Origin: Lolium rigidum
Taxonomy: Eukaryota > Streptophyta > Magnoliopsida > Poales > Poaceae
Direction of reading: 5' to 3'
Assembly (NCBI RefSeq): GCF_022539505.1
Contig: NC_061508.1
Location: 349,321,484-349,385,483 of the forward strand
DNA length: 64,000 nucleotides
Part shown: positions 46,441 through 58,420 of the stretch, piece by piece
How the letters are laid out: each line of letters opens with the position of its first letter
Numbering within the stretch: position 1 is the stretch's first letter
Program-made: the position numbers and the translations under genes
The notes under the pieces: generated by a model
Database searches by the model: none
The model's input: the letters and a program-made list of their open reading frames with translations, nothing else
Told to the model about the DNA's origin: nothing

Positions 46441-48483
46441 TTCTCATCCTTACATTTGCGGAGTCATGGTGGGCATCGACAAGATCATCCCTTTCCCATA
46501 CGTACTTTTCATCTCGTCTAGAATATCTAGGGTGGTTAAAAATTTACATGGAAATTATAAAGCGTGGTTGTGCATATCTATCCCAGTTATTAGCTGAATA
46601 TGCTATATTACATGCTAAATTTGAGTGGGCACGTCTTTATATCTTTATCAAAATGGAAGCTGAGAGTAGGCGATAATTATTTCGAAACTTTGTATGCAGG
46701 CTTCCTTATCGCAGTTTCCCTTTTGTTTTGGAGCTGATTATGCCCTTCTGTTTTTGCATCTGTACTCAGTGGCAAAGACAGAGTTTCAAGCTTACCTGAA
46801 CTTAGTTGTCTCATCTGAAGTTATCTTTTCTGAATTTTCATTGTCCTTCAGTGTTGGGCATAAGTTATTTAGTTCCAGTTGAATTCTTTTGGTTAAGTAC
46901 CTTGCCTCAACTTTCTGCTCTCAGCACGCACTTGGGTTTATTTGCCAGTGATAACATAACACTCTGCATTCTAGGATACTAATTTCAGTTTGTCTCCCCT
47001 GCAGGGTTAATGCATGGCAGTCAAAATTGTCCATCTACATGATTCTCATCCTTCCATTAATGGATCAGTGGTGGGCATGAACAAGGTCATCACTTCCCAT
47101 GATAAGTTGATGACCAACTCATTATATATTTGGTTTGAAGATTTTGGTTTTGCAATGCACTACAACTCTTAGTGACAGTCGAAGTGTCAAACCTATGTTG
47201 GCCATGTGCTCCAAGTGGTCACCATTTTGATGCTCACATGAACTGAATGAGCTAGCTCTCTCTCATAGTTTGTGAATCGCGTCCCCTCTCCTCTCTTAGC
47301 TGAACTTGTGAACGATGTATGCTGAGCGAGGATGCTTCTGTATTCATTTCATTCCAGCTATTCCTTAGGAAATGCCATATTTTGTGAAATCAGTACTCAG
47401 TAGTGTCTGTTTCTATGAATTGCGTAATCTGTGCTACAAAATGCATCTTCCGTACATTTGCTTAATCTGTGCTAAAGAACTGTTGCTAGTCTTATGTTCT
47501 TATCCGAGCCTTCGTTCTGGTAGTTATGACACCAGACAATGCTAATTTGTTATCAGTGGTATTTGGATAACTAGTATAAAGTTCCGTCAACAATTAGATG
47601 ATCTTAAACTGATAATAGCAATTCAAGGGTTTCTGACACTCGACTGCTGAAGTGGCAGAAGTTATTTCCCTCGAAACCTATATGTGTCATTCATGTGCTC
47701 CAAGAGTCCAAGTGATCCACGTTTAGATGCTTACATTAACCAAATGAGCCCTGTGATTAGCTGGCTCTCTTAGTGTGATAATCACGCTCTGTTTTCTCTC
47801 TTGTAAGTACTACTGTATGAACATATGATGAACAAGGATGCATCTGTATCTACTCTAGCTATTCCTTAGGAAATGGTATGTTTGTTTTCAATTTTCAGCA
47901 CCCCAGGTGCGGGCAGCTGCAAGCCCCATCTCTCCGCCACCCGTCCTCGCTGACCCAGCCGACCCGTCTGCCTCTCTGACCACGGGTGTCGGCGGCGCCT
48001 CTGCTGCTCCCCTGCCACACCATCTGGCCACCACCGCTCCGGCTGACCCTGACGCATCTCCTACCACGGGCGCCTGCAGCTTTGAGGCAGTGCCAAGGTC
48101 ACGCCCCTCTGACCACGAGCGCCTGCTTTGCCTCGTACTCTGCTCTGATTATTTGTGATGTATTTTGTATGCTATGTATTGGTATTTAGTCATACCCAAG
48201 ATGTATTATTTGCTATTGAGAAGTGACAGTGATGAATTTGTACATGGTCATGATGATGAGCTGAACGAGGATGCACATGAACTTGCCATTCCATTTTTTG
48301 TTTGGGTCTATATGTTTATGACCAAAAAGACCGACGATCGATACTGAAAAACCGAGAAGACCGAAGGTAATAGGGTAACATTTATGGATGACCGAAATTC
48401 TCGAAGACCGAAAAGACCGAACTGAGTAAACCGGCCAGGGCTGAAGTGCATCAATGGTTGGCTGATTGGGAAAGAGTTAATAA
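46441..48483. other. 3' flank of F-box copy 2 with a duplicated last exon
   Basis: 46620-47045 is a diverged tandem duplicate of 46020-46440 (the end of intron 3 plus exon 4). It includes a second splice acceptor and exon-like 38-bp segment at 47005-47042 reading GLMHGSQNCPST-stop. 47050-47880 has no gene. 47890-48160 is Pro/Ala/Thr-rich and could code, but nothing is recognised. 48330-48430 has repeated GACCGA words. Confidence 0.6.
47005..47042 (+). other. Duplicate terminal exon of F-box copy 2
   Basis: Preceded by CTCCCCTGCAG and in the same phase as exon 4. It encodes the same C-terminus with a few substitutions and the same stop codon. It could serve as an alternative last exon or be a relic. 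Confidence 0.6.
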
Positions 48484-48621
48484 GAGCATGTCCACCGGTG
48501 ACTCCCAAATAGGCTCCGGCAGGGGCGCCGACACGGCATCCTCCATTTGGGGATGCTGTTCCCACACCGATGCACCCCATACGGCGGCCCCAAAAACTTT
48601 TCTTTTCTCAATATTTTGAAA
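48484..48621. mobile_element. Truncated MITE-like fragment
   Basis: Begins GAGCATGTCCACCGGTGACT after TAA, like one end of Triticeae Harbinger-type MITEs. No opposite end is found; it joins directly to the duplicated F-box 3' flank at 48622. Confidence 0.35.
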
Positions 48622-50158
48622 CAACGACGGCTTTCCATCAACATGATTCTCAGCCTTGCATATTTGGATTCATGATGGTATTGACAAAGACCAAGCTTTT
48701 CATATGCGGACAACCTCCATTACCTGTTCTCTCCTGACTTTGCTTTGTTGCTTCAACTCATTATCTGGCATGTTGTTTTGCTTAGTGTAGTGTAGCTATA
48801 TATAGGATACTCTTAGTTAGGTCTTGAGTGGTTTCTCTGCAATTCAATTATGTAAGTTAATGCAGTCAACCTATGTCAGTCATGTGCCCTAAGCAAGTTA
48901 TTTTGTTAATCCTATGGTTTTAGTTAGTATTTGTGTTGTTTCATTTTGTTGACAACTGAGATGTTTTCATAAGAACTACGAAGTAAACTGAGCAACAACG
49001 GATAGAACTCAGGAGCTGATCTTTAAGGGGTGATGTAGCACACAATCTATTTTCCAATATGCTTACATTACGAGTTTCCATTTTGTACTAACAGTATAAA
49101 AATATTATCAAAGCTGTGTAACATCTGTTAGCATAGTAGATGCTCTAAAAAAACTCTCAAATATGTATTTATATGGAAATTAGCAAGCGTATTAATTCTT
49201 CCCGTGAGATTAGCTTGTATAGATAAGTTATTAGTAACATTAGCTAGCATGTAACTTAATGTTTATTTTAAATCCAACCTTTTGAACTATGCGAAGATTC
49301 AGTTTGAGTTCTAATGTTAGTATTTCTTCTTTAACAGAGTGGATGCATGCCTCTTTTACTGCAATTTGATCATGGATGGCTGCAAAAGATGCCAAGAATC
49401 ATATCGGCAACTTTGGTTCCTTGTTTGTCTAATGCCATCATGTTAACAAGTTAATATTGTGATGTTTGTATGAAGTACTAATGACTGCTGGACAGATGTT
49501 ATTCTGCACTGTCAAACTCCTAGTTTTAATGCTTCTCGTGCTATAAGTATTTGTTCGCCGTCGAATGATGATATAGATTGTAGAGTGTATCTACTATTTG
49601 ATGCTTGGGATCGGCTATCTTTTTTGCCCCTGTTTGCTCTGTTTTGTCAATGGTCTTGCCTCTGTTTGTTCTGTTTTCAGGTCTGACTTGTATGTTTCGG
49701 TACTGAATTTCTTTGAAAGTCCAGCGAATTTTTTTGCACAGCTTTCAGTTAACCTTTGGGCAGAATTCAAATGATGATTTCGCCCATTTGATGGTCAACT
49801 TTGGGTAGTGCTGCATTACTATGTACATGGGGAGTGCATAACATGTAACTGCAACTGTATTTTGCAAACCCAACTAAACCGCAAGTTTCAGTGTTTCACC
49901 GTGACTGGGAAAACTTGAACAAAACTGAAGCCACCGTACTGCGAATACATTCCGTACTACAGTTTGTCACAGCACATGGAATACATACTACAGTTCCTAC
50001 ATTGATGACTGATCTTTGGAGAGCAGCATGTGTATTGTTCACGTGGTAGATACAGGTGGCCACCGTACTGTGATCCTAAAAGTTTTAGGTGCACAAGGTC
50101 GTGAAAAATCATGCAAGTCAAAATCAAAACTTGTGCAAAATCATGCTGCACAAGTTTG
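48622..50158 (+). repeat. Second copy of the F-box copy 1 3' flank, without the LINE
   Basis: Near-identical to 12850-14125 followed directly by 21379-21650. The left edge starts inside the last exon (ACGACGGCTTTCCATCAACATGA), so a whole F-box gene once preceded it and was lost. The uninterrupted GTTTCAGTGTTTCACC at 49885 is the LINE empty site. Confidence 0.9.
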
Positions 50159-50161
50159 TTA

Positions 50162-52264
50162 GAGCATCTCCGGTCGCGTCCTCCAAAGCGTCCCCCAAAG
50201 GGATTTGGGGCGCACCGGACAAAAAAAGCGTTCCAGCCGCGTCCCCCAAAGCCCATTTTTGTCCGGCGCGGCCCGATACGGTGTCCGGCGCCCCGAGCCC
50301 GTTCCCGTCCCACAGGGGACGCTCGGGGGACACCGGACACAACGAAAAGCGAGGCGGGCTCCCACATGTCGGCGACTATTTGCATAAACCGTTGGTTCGC
50401 GCCTCTTTTCTCGTCGCTCCTTCCTTCCCGCGCCTCCCACCCCACCGCCGCCGCTGGATTTCCCGGCCGTTTGGGCGTCCGATCCGTGCTGCGAGTCAGC
50501 ACCGTTGTCGCAGGCTGGGGCTCCCGCCGGTCGTGCCGCCGCCGCCGCGTCGCCGGCGCCTCCCGGAACGCGCCGTCAAATCCGCCCCACCTCCGCGCAC
50601 GAAGGTGCTCGACGACTTGCCGGGTAGGCGCGATTGGTCGCTGTTTGTTGCGTCGTCCGCCTCGGCGCAATTTTAACCATTGATTTTGCTTTAGCCATGG
50701 ACAGCGACGATGAGATGGTTGCCCTGTCTGCTGGAGGACGAGCAAGCGTTCGACGACGACCTGCGGGAGCATTTGCTGATCATCGCGTCCCTCCGGGACA
50801 TGCTTGACGCCGAGGCGGAGAAGAGGACGAGGCCGCGCCGCGGAGGATCAAGGCCGGGAAGAAGGAAGTCGAAGCCCGACGAGAGGATGGAGGGGCATGC
50901 CATGCTGCACAACGACTACTTCGCCGACGGGGCAACACATGCCGACAATTTTCGGCGCCGGTACGGGATGAGCAAGGGCCTGTTCATGAATATCCTCCAC
51001 GGCGTTCGAGAGTTCGACCCCTACTTCAAGCTCAAGGTCGACGCCGTAGGCGTTCTCGGGTTCTCATCCATTCGGAAGTGCACCGCCGCCATGAGGATGC
51101 TTGCATACGGAGCACCTGCCGATACACGGGACGACTACCTTCGCATGAGTGAGTCTACTGCCATTGAGTGCATGTACAAGTTTTGCCGAGCTGTGGTGGG
51201 AAAGTTTGGCAAATACTACTTGAGAGGGCCAAGCGAGGAAGAGACTGCAAGGATCATGGCACAAAATGCTGCCGGAGGATTTCCGGAATGCTTGGAAGCA
51301 TCGATTGCATGCATTGGGCATGGAAGAACTGCCCGTTTGCTTGGCAAGGTATATACAAAGGGCGTCATGGATATTGCAGTGTGGTGCTTGAAGCTGTGGC
51401 AGATTATGACCTGTGGATTTGGCATTCTTTCTTTGGCATGGCGGGATCACACAATGACATCAACGTGTTGCGGCGGTCTCCGGTGTTCAGCAGACTAGTG
51501 GAAGGGCATGCTCCACCATGCAACTATGAGATCAATGGCCACCAATATACCAAAGGCTATTATCTAGCCGATGGTATATATCCAAAATGGGCCACTTTTG
51601 TCAAAACAATCTCGAATCCATCGAGTCTGAAGAATTCTCACTTTGCTACGTGACAGGAGGCTTGCAGGAAGGATGTCGAGCGGGCATTTGGTGTGCTTCA
51701 AGCATAATTTGCCATTGTCTGGTACCCTGCTCTAAGCTGGTCTCACGACCAAATGTGGGAGGTGATGCAGGCTTGTGTGATCATGCACAATATGATCATC
51801 GAGGATGACCGCAAGAATCATGCTAGGTCACATGTTGGTCCCTATGAGTGTGAAGACCCTCTTGCGGAGGTTGATCATGAGTTGCCTGCAGATTTTTCTG
51901 ATTTTCTCGCCATGCACGCAGAGATCCGTGATAGCAATGTGCATGAGCAACTTCAAGCTGATCTCGTTGAGCATTTGTGGAGGATCAAAGGAAATACCGT
52001 GGCACCTTGATGTAGAATCTAGCCCTATTTATTATATTTGTTTACTTGTTTTATTGTTTGTTGTAATTTAATTTGAAAACAATCCTCGAAAACATTTTTT
52101 TTCATATGCTACATTTGATATAAATGGTTTATGTGTTAAAAAAATTATTTTAAATGTTTGGGGGACGCGGCTGGGGAGCGACGTCCCCCAAACGCGGCAC
52201 GAACAAAACACATCCCCCAAACGCTCAATCCGGCGCGGTTTGGGGGACGCGGCTGGAGATGCTC
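50162..52264 (+). mobile_element. PIF/Harbinger element with decayed transposase (element D)
   Basis: The left end is GAGCATCTCCGGTCGCGTCC and the right end GGACGCGGCTGGAGATGCTC. A TTA duplication lies at 50159-50161 and 52265-52267. It encodes the DDE nuclease but not the Myb-like partner. It inserted into the duplicated F-box 3' flank. The intact ends suggest it could still be moved by another copy's enzyme. Confidence 0.93.
50697..52010 (+). pseudogene. Harbinger (HARBI1-like) DDE transposase
   Basis: Starts at 50697 (MDSDDEM) and moves into the frame of 50710-51300 ([56 protein letters not shown]). It then shifts near 51285 into [20 protein letters not shown] (first catalytic Asp) and [15 protein letters not shown] (second Asp). 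The Glu region reads EACRKDVERAFGVLQA near 51655-51700 and is followed by an in-frame stop. The C-terminus WEVMQACVIMHNMIIEDD ends at 52010. All three acidic residues are traceable, but at least two frameshifts and one stop disable it. Confidence 0.88.
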
Positions 52265-52267
52265 TTA

Positions 52268-53476
52268 TACCCCGTTTGCTCTGGGCCTCGTTGCCAGTGC
52301 CTCTAGAATATTTGTTTCAGCTACGGTGCCCATGCAGCGGACGCCATGGCCGCGGACAACAGTCTTATACTCTCATCGCAGAGAGTGACGCTGTTGCCAC
52401 GAACAACCGCCGATATGCCATCAGCCTACTTGCAACTGCTGCCGGTGAGGGCATCACATCCAATCCCAGGCCCGGTGCCAGCGCTGCAGGGAAGGTCGTG
52501 TGAATAGGGAACCCGTACACCTTCATGAGTGTATGGACAGACGCTACGGCCGCCACCATGGTCATCCGGTCTGCATGCCTTGGAGAGAGGGGTGAGGATC
52601 CGGTGGCGCAGCGGCCGTCGCTAGTACTGCTGCCGCCATGGTCGTCGTGCAGGAGCAGGTCGCACCGTCGCACCATCGATTGTCCGTGAAAACTAGATCG
52701 TGCGGTTTCTTCATTCGCCTCTTCCTTTCTCCCACTAGAACCAGATGAACTTCACCTTAGCAATTCCTTTTTTTCTCGAGTGTTTCTCAGTGATGATACT
52801 TACGTATGTCGCATCAAAAGCAGATTCTGAAAGTCCTGTGTAGTAAAGCCTGGCTGGTTACGGGGAGATAAATGTGCATACAGATGCAATTACATTTTGG
52901 GATGTCATCGTAGGCTAGCGCTAAGAGATAGTATCTTGATTTTGGTCCGGTCGGCAGCACCGGCGGAAGGCATCTCTGCACCTTCTCTGCCGTTCGTGGT
53001 GGACGCGCCGTGAGTGGTGGCCGGTGGGCGGCGTCCTCTGTTTCTGGTTCGCTGCAGGGAACGATCGATTTGGGGATCCAGCAATTTGGGATCGACGAAC
53101 TAGATTCGGTTTGTACTGTATTTCATAAGTATTTTAGAGTTAAAGAAAACGAATAGCTATGTAAAAGGAGATATAGGGCAAATTATAAAAGAAACGGTCT
53201 AATGTGTGGCAAGTAGTAAAAGTCTAAGTAATATGTGGTCATAAGTAATGTGTGGCAAAGGAGTAATGCTACACTTAAGAGCAATTTGTTTACGAAACAG
53301 ACTTACGGGCTGGCTGACGTGGTGAGCAGGCTTGCTGGATAAACAACAACCCCAATCCTTATCCAACTGCATTAGGCCACGCCTAGTCCGTAAGTCAAGC
53401 GTAAGTCTAGGATTACCGGTGGCAAAGTATAGAATATCCCACCTGGGAGGAGGGGAATGTAGGGTTTGCCAAAGCC
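52268..53476. other. Intergenic before F-box copy 3
   Basis: A minus-strand frame (52676-52365, starting MVRRCDLLLHDDHGG) is open but matches nothing I recognise and could be a gene fragment. 52680-53300 has no gene. 53280-53470 probably contains the promoter and leader of copy 3; AGGGTTTGCC before the start aligns with AGGGTTTGGC before copy 2. Confidence 0.45.
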
Positions 53477-54394
53477 ATGTGGGCGCCGCCGATGAAGCTG
53501 AGATCAGGGCGTCGCCTGCGTCCCTACTCCAAGCAGGTGGGCCCAGTCGGAGATGGAGAGGACCGCATCAGCGCCCTCCCCGAGGAGCTGATCCTCCTCG
53601 TCCTCGGCCGTCTCAGATGCTTCCGCGCCGCCGTGCGGACCGGCGTCCTCTCCCGCCGGTGGCGCGGTCTCTGGTCCCGCCTCCGCCGGATCTCCCTACG
53701 CGATGCCCCGTTTCACTCCCTGGAGACGGCGCTCGCCCGCGTCCCTCCTCCCCCGCCGAAGGTCTCCCTCGTCGAAATTGACCTCCCAGAGCCGCCCCGC
53801 AGCTTCAGCCAGGTGAACTGGCTGGACACCGCCAGCGTGAACTCGCTGCTCCGCGCCGCCGCGCGTCTCGACCCGGAGGAGCTCTTCTTGGTCCTCCCGT
53901 CGCGCTTGGTGGGCGGTTCCCTCCTTCTGGAGTTGCCTTGCTTCCGCAGCGCCACCTCCATGATGCTGGATCTTTGTTCCACCATCCGCCGCGTGCCGGC
54001 CGGCGTTGAGTTCCCCGCGCTCGAGACGCTGTCCCTGCTCAACTGCACTGCCAATCTGAACGCCTTGCTCTCCCGCTGCCCCAGATTGCGCACGCTCTGG
54101 CTAGGCAGAATTTCGTTCCATAAGGATGTCCTAAGTGTCAACTCACCTATGATGCAGGAGCTAGTCGTGAACCATGCGAGGTGGATAAAGCATGTCAACA
54201 TCGTTGCCCCCATGCTAACGCAGTTGACCCTATCCTTGCACACCTACCAGGAGGTCAGCATTTCCATCTTGGCACCAATGGTGGAGAAGGTCTTGTGGGA
54301 CTGCTATTTCTCCTTGCCCTCCAAGCCTGCCCTGTATCCGCACGCACGCGCGCGCGCTCCGGCCTGCTGCCAGCCTGTCAGTAGATTAGATTAA
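53477..54394 (+). pseudogene. F-box gene copy 3, truncated after exon 1
   Basis: Starts MWAPPMKLRSGRRLRPYSKQ; the inner Met at 53492 aligns with the starts of copies 1 and 2. The F-box is intact (EDRISALPEELILLVLGRL, SRRWRGLWSRL). The leucine-rich part follows copy 2 up to APMVEKVLWDCYFSLPSK (about 54325). It then ends in unrelated sequence (HARARAPACCQPVSRLD-stop). Exons 2-4, including the FBD region, are missing. The 305-codon frame is open, so an F-box protein without the FBD domain could still be made; I call it a truncated copy. Confidence 0.75.
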
Positions 54395-54947
54395 TTACTC
54401 CCTCCTCACGCGCTCGTGCACGTCGTCGCATCTCCTCGTGGTCCCGCGAGGCCGAAGCAGAGCACGCAGGAGTGCCTCTTGCCGCAGGCCTGCACGTCGC
54501 GGTCGATCGACAGCTGTGGTCAGGGATTTCCGCCGACGCGCGACGTCTCCTCTTGCTGCCAGCCTAGCACTAGCTAGCACGCTTGGATGGATTAAATACA
54601 CTGAAACCCTTTCGTCCCTTTGGATGGATCAAAAATTAGCTATCTACTGCTTCTTTCTCTCTAGTACTACTAGTAGTACGACTACTCCGGTCCGTATCAT
54701 CATTTTTCATAGGAAAATGATTCAGTCCCTCCGCTCCGCTCCGCTAGCTATAGTTGATTAATAACTCACGACGTAAAGTGCCCCCGCTGAAACGCGCGCT
54801 AGCTGATCCAACTGCTTGCCGTCCCGCCCGATCTATGCAACCAGCTTTCGATCGATTTAACCAACCAACCTGCATGCATCATTTATTTGGATTTGGAGGC
54901 CAATTCCACGGCCGGGTTAATTAGTACCCTTTCTACTACTATACTAG
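54395..54947. other. Intergenic after F-box copy 3
   Basis: A reverse frame near 54601-54395 is Arg-rich and not recognised. In another reverse frame a short Cys-containing segment (CGKRHSCVLCFGL) could be a gene scrap. The rest is simple sequence with repeated CTAGTACTA. Confidence 0.35.
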
Positions 54948-54949
54948 TA

Positions 54950-55052
54950 CTCCCTCCGATTTATATTAATTGACTCTAATATGGATATATCTACACATAT
55001 TTTAGTTCTATATACATTCATATTAAAGTCAATTAATATGAATTGGAGCGAG
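54950..55052. mobile_element. Stowaway MITE, about 103 bp
   Basis: CTCCCTCCGATTTATATTAA at the left and its diverged complement (ATATGAATTGGAGCGAG) at the right, flanked by TA (54948-54949, 55053-55054). Confidence 0.85.
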
Positions 55053-55439
55053 TAGTAATTTTTCAATTCATTGCCACTCCTGGGAACATGGAGCAACAAA
55101 TAGCGGCAAACCATCAACTAATAGCAATTTAGTCGCCGCGATTCATGGCATGGCCAAATAATACAGACATGTGGGTGTCCACCGTAACTGCGAGGCAACG
55201 GACGTTAGGCCACGTCATCACTAACAGTTCATCCGCAAATTTGTGGACGATATATTAGTGCCATTTGTTGCTGAAATTAGCATAAGTGGTACCCACCGTC
55301 GAATTCGATCCAATCATGCTAATTCCCTCTAACTTACTATCTTATGCATGCCGCTCCACCAACCTAATATCAGCATCACCTGCCAGACCAAGTACGTCGG
55401 TAGGTTCCCTTCACACCTTTCATTACATAAACTGATAAT

Positions 55440-57320
55440 AACATCATCACCTGCCCGACCCTCCTCTCCCAGGTAGTTCCTCCTCTGAGAACCGCCGCCA
55501 CCGTCTTCCGGTCCACCCACCGCTGCAACCGCCTTTGCCGTCATCTTCGCCAGCCCCCGCCCCATCTCCATGTAACAACCTAAGTTCTTCTCCCCTGCGG
55601 CCCAGTCTATAGTCTAATGCACACCCACACGAATTACCAAAGAAGCTACAACCGGAAGCGCGACCAACATGCTCAGCCAAAACGCCAACGAGGACTCGGA
55701 GCAGAGCTGGAAGCTACAGTGTCGGGCCGGAACTCACTCAAGAGCGAGCCATTTTTCACGCATGCCTCGACAGAACTCCTCCGTCGCAGAAACGCCACCG
55801 GAAGCCGATCACCACCGGCGGCCAACCCATGTTGCTCACAAACCGAAGAAGCAGCGCCAGGGAAGCTCTACAAGGGAAGGGCATGAAGCAAGCTTTGCCG
55901 AGGATCGCCAGACGAAGAGCCAACACCAAGAGGCACCGCACCTCCGCCGCACAACCAACGAAGAGCCACACGCCATGAACTCCAAGGCGGTATCTTCAAG
56001 AAGAGCACGACGCCAAAGCGTCGCTACCGCCCGATCCAGAGATCTTGGGTTGTCACCCGGAGGTCATGGATGAACCGAGCGCCACCACGCCGACGCCTTC
56101 AACAAGGGAACGACGTCCACAGACGTCGCTGTCGTGGACTAATGGGCAAGGGTTTCCCCCGGCAAATAGCACTCTGCCCATCCACACAGGGAAGCGGTCG
56201 CCGCCGTAGCAACATCCGCCCCGCTGTCACAACATGTGGCTCAACGGAACCACGCCGTCCACACGGCCGAGGCTCCCAACCAGCACCCGAGTCTCTAGCT
56301 CGCCCGCCAACCAGCAGAACTCCCACCGTCCGGGGCCGCCGCCCCGGCGTCCCACCTCTTCACACTGAGAACCTAGGGGAGAACAAAGGACAACATCGAG
56401 TGGCCGCCGACCGCCAACCAAGGCGCAGGCCGGCCACCGCTACCAGCACCACCGAAGCAAGATGTGAGGAGATCCGAACCGAACATGCGAAAGCGGCCAC
56501 CTTCAGCCCCCATGGCTGTCGGCGCCAGCAGATCTGGGACGGAGACGGCTCGAAGGGGACCAGGCCCCTGCCTTGTTCCGCACCCGAGGAGGCCCAAGGA
56601 GCCTCCACACCACCGCACCAGCCGACCTCCAAGTCGAGCCCGAGCAAGCGCTGCACTGCCGCCCGCCGTACATCACGCCGGGCCGGTCTTCACCCGTGCC
56701 ACCGTCGCCTCCACCAGCCCGACAGGGCAGAGGCCGCGCCGCCCGCCGTCGATGTTGATCCGGGGAGGGACCATCGCCACGAGCACGCCCAGGGGAGCGC
56801 CGTCTCCACGCCGATGCCAGAGCTCCGCGCCGCCACGCCCGATGCCCAGCGCGGCGCCCTCACCGGCAGCGGACGACCCGCGCCGCCACCACCGCGCGAG
56901 GGAGAGGGAGGCCCCGCCACCGCCGGCGCCGCGTGGGCTTTTCTCGGCGACGCCCTCTGGTGGCGGCGAGGGAAGGGGAGGTGGGAGGAGGGGGCTCGAG
57001 GGGCGCCACTAGGGGGAGCTCTCGGAGCTAGGGTTTTTACCAAAGGCTCTTATTCTATTCCAATGAGGTCTTACCCCCGGAGCAGAAGTTGCCTCCACCG
57101 CGGGGAAGCCTCGTCTCCACGCTCTCCGCCGGGCCACACATCACCTCGCCGCGGCACCAACTACCGAAGTTACGCGTTGCCGCTGCCGCAGAAGACGGCA
57201 CACCACTGCGCGAGAAGTCATGGATCGCCCTAGGCCCCGCAACTTTCGAGCTTGGTGTTGATCTACGTCGTATGTTTCATTCTTGTTTTGGTCAGACTCA
57301 AGTCACGAGCACACATGCAT
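55440..57320. repeat. GC-rich low-complexity region, probably transposon-derived
   Basis: Frames are open on both strands over hundreds of codons (the longest is 56070-57233, plus) because of composition; none resembles a known protein. On the minus strand it begins with an AAACCCTAGCTCCGAGAGC leader-like sequence at about 57040. 55495-55620 is an inverted, diverged match to 58845-58990. 57110-57310 matches 59228-59345. I could not assign a class. Confidence 0.45.
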
Positions 57321-58420
57321 GAAATCTGGCAACGTATGCGTAAATCATTTCTAGGCAACATAGGCATGAAAAACAATATTAATAAACCTACCGAAAAGTC
57401 AATGATTTTTAAGTTTGACCAACTATGTAAAATACTATGTCGATAACTATACCATTAAATAAATATATTATGATAATATATTATTATGGGTTTATTGATA
57501 TTGATTTTGTATTGAAGATCTTTATAATTTTGTATATATATTTCGTCAAACTTAGAAAACAATGCCTATTTTAAATAAGTTAATACGCCACCTATTTTAG
57601 GATGGAGGTCATAGCAACGTCTAATAACCAAATCGACCCCCTTCTGTACCCTACTTGTGTCCGTGCCCATCAAAGTCGAGATGCTAATCCACGAAAAACG
57701 ATACGAGAAATGCGAAAGAACTCAACTACGGAACGAGGGCGACCCGTGAAAATACCTTGGTTTCTTACTCGTGCCATTGAACTCTTTCTTGGCAACTTGG
57801 ATAACTTATAACGATGTTTATCCCGCGTATCGGGCGGAAGATCAGGTTACAAAATTATAAAGATTTCGTCCCAGTTCATATTTAGCCGCGTAAATGTTCC
57901 TCACGGCCATTTATGGAACATAAGGAGTAGATGACAATAAATAGTAATAAAAATAATCCACATCAAATAATGCACCTCAATAGGTATGTACCACGGGTAT
58001 ATATTATAAGCACGCAATAAACATGACATGAAATAATATATATTAATTATTTTCTCACTGTAGAATTACAACATATTTAATAAAAGTACATATAATGTGC
58101 ATGAAATCATCCAAAGGTGGCAAAGGAACGGAATAGGTTTCATCAATATTCTCAACATTCAGTGAATCTGGTCTTTTGGTAAGCAGTGCCCAAGTTTATA
58201 TATGAGTGTAGTGGTGGCTACATGCTTTGGCGAGCCATGTCCCAACGCGCCCTTCTTACCTCAATCTTCTTGCATACCCACATCATGCCACCTCAAATCT
58301 TGGCACGGCCGCCTCTATTTGTTTTCTCTCGAGGGCTATGAGAATTGCTCGTCATTAGCAAGGGTTGATAACTTAAGAGGAAAATGCTTGAATGCACTTT
58401 CCACATATATGTTGCTCCAC
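57100..58420 (+). repeat. Direct duplication, copy A
   Basis: Matches 59215-61600 piece by piece: GCCACCTATTTTAGGATGGAGG near 57590 and GCCACCTATTTTGGGATGGAGG near 59547; CCATTTATGGAACATA near 57908 and 59638; ATATAATGTGCATGAAATCATC near 58090 and 61288. Copy A lacks the MITEs found in copy B. No gene. Confidence 0.8.

Noticed and set aside
56070..57233. A 387-aa gene
   Set aside because: GC-rich sequence open on both strands, with no recognisable motif, inside a repeat region.
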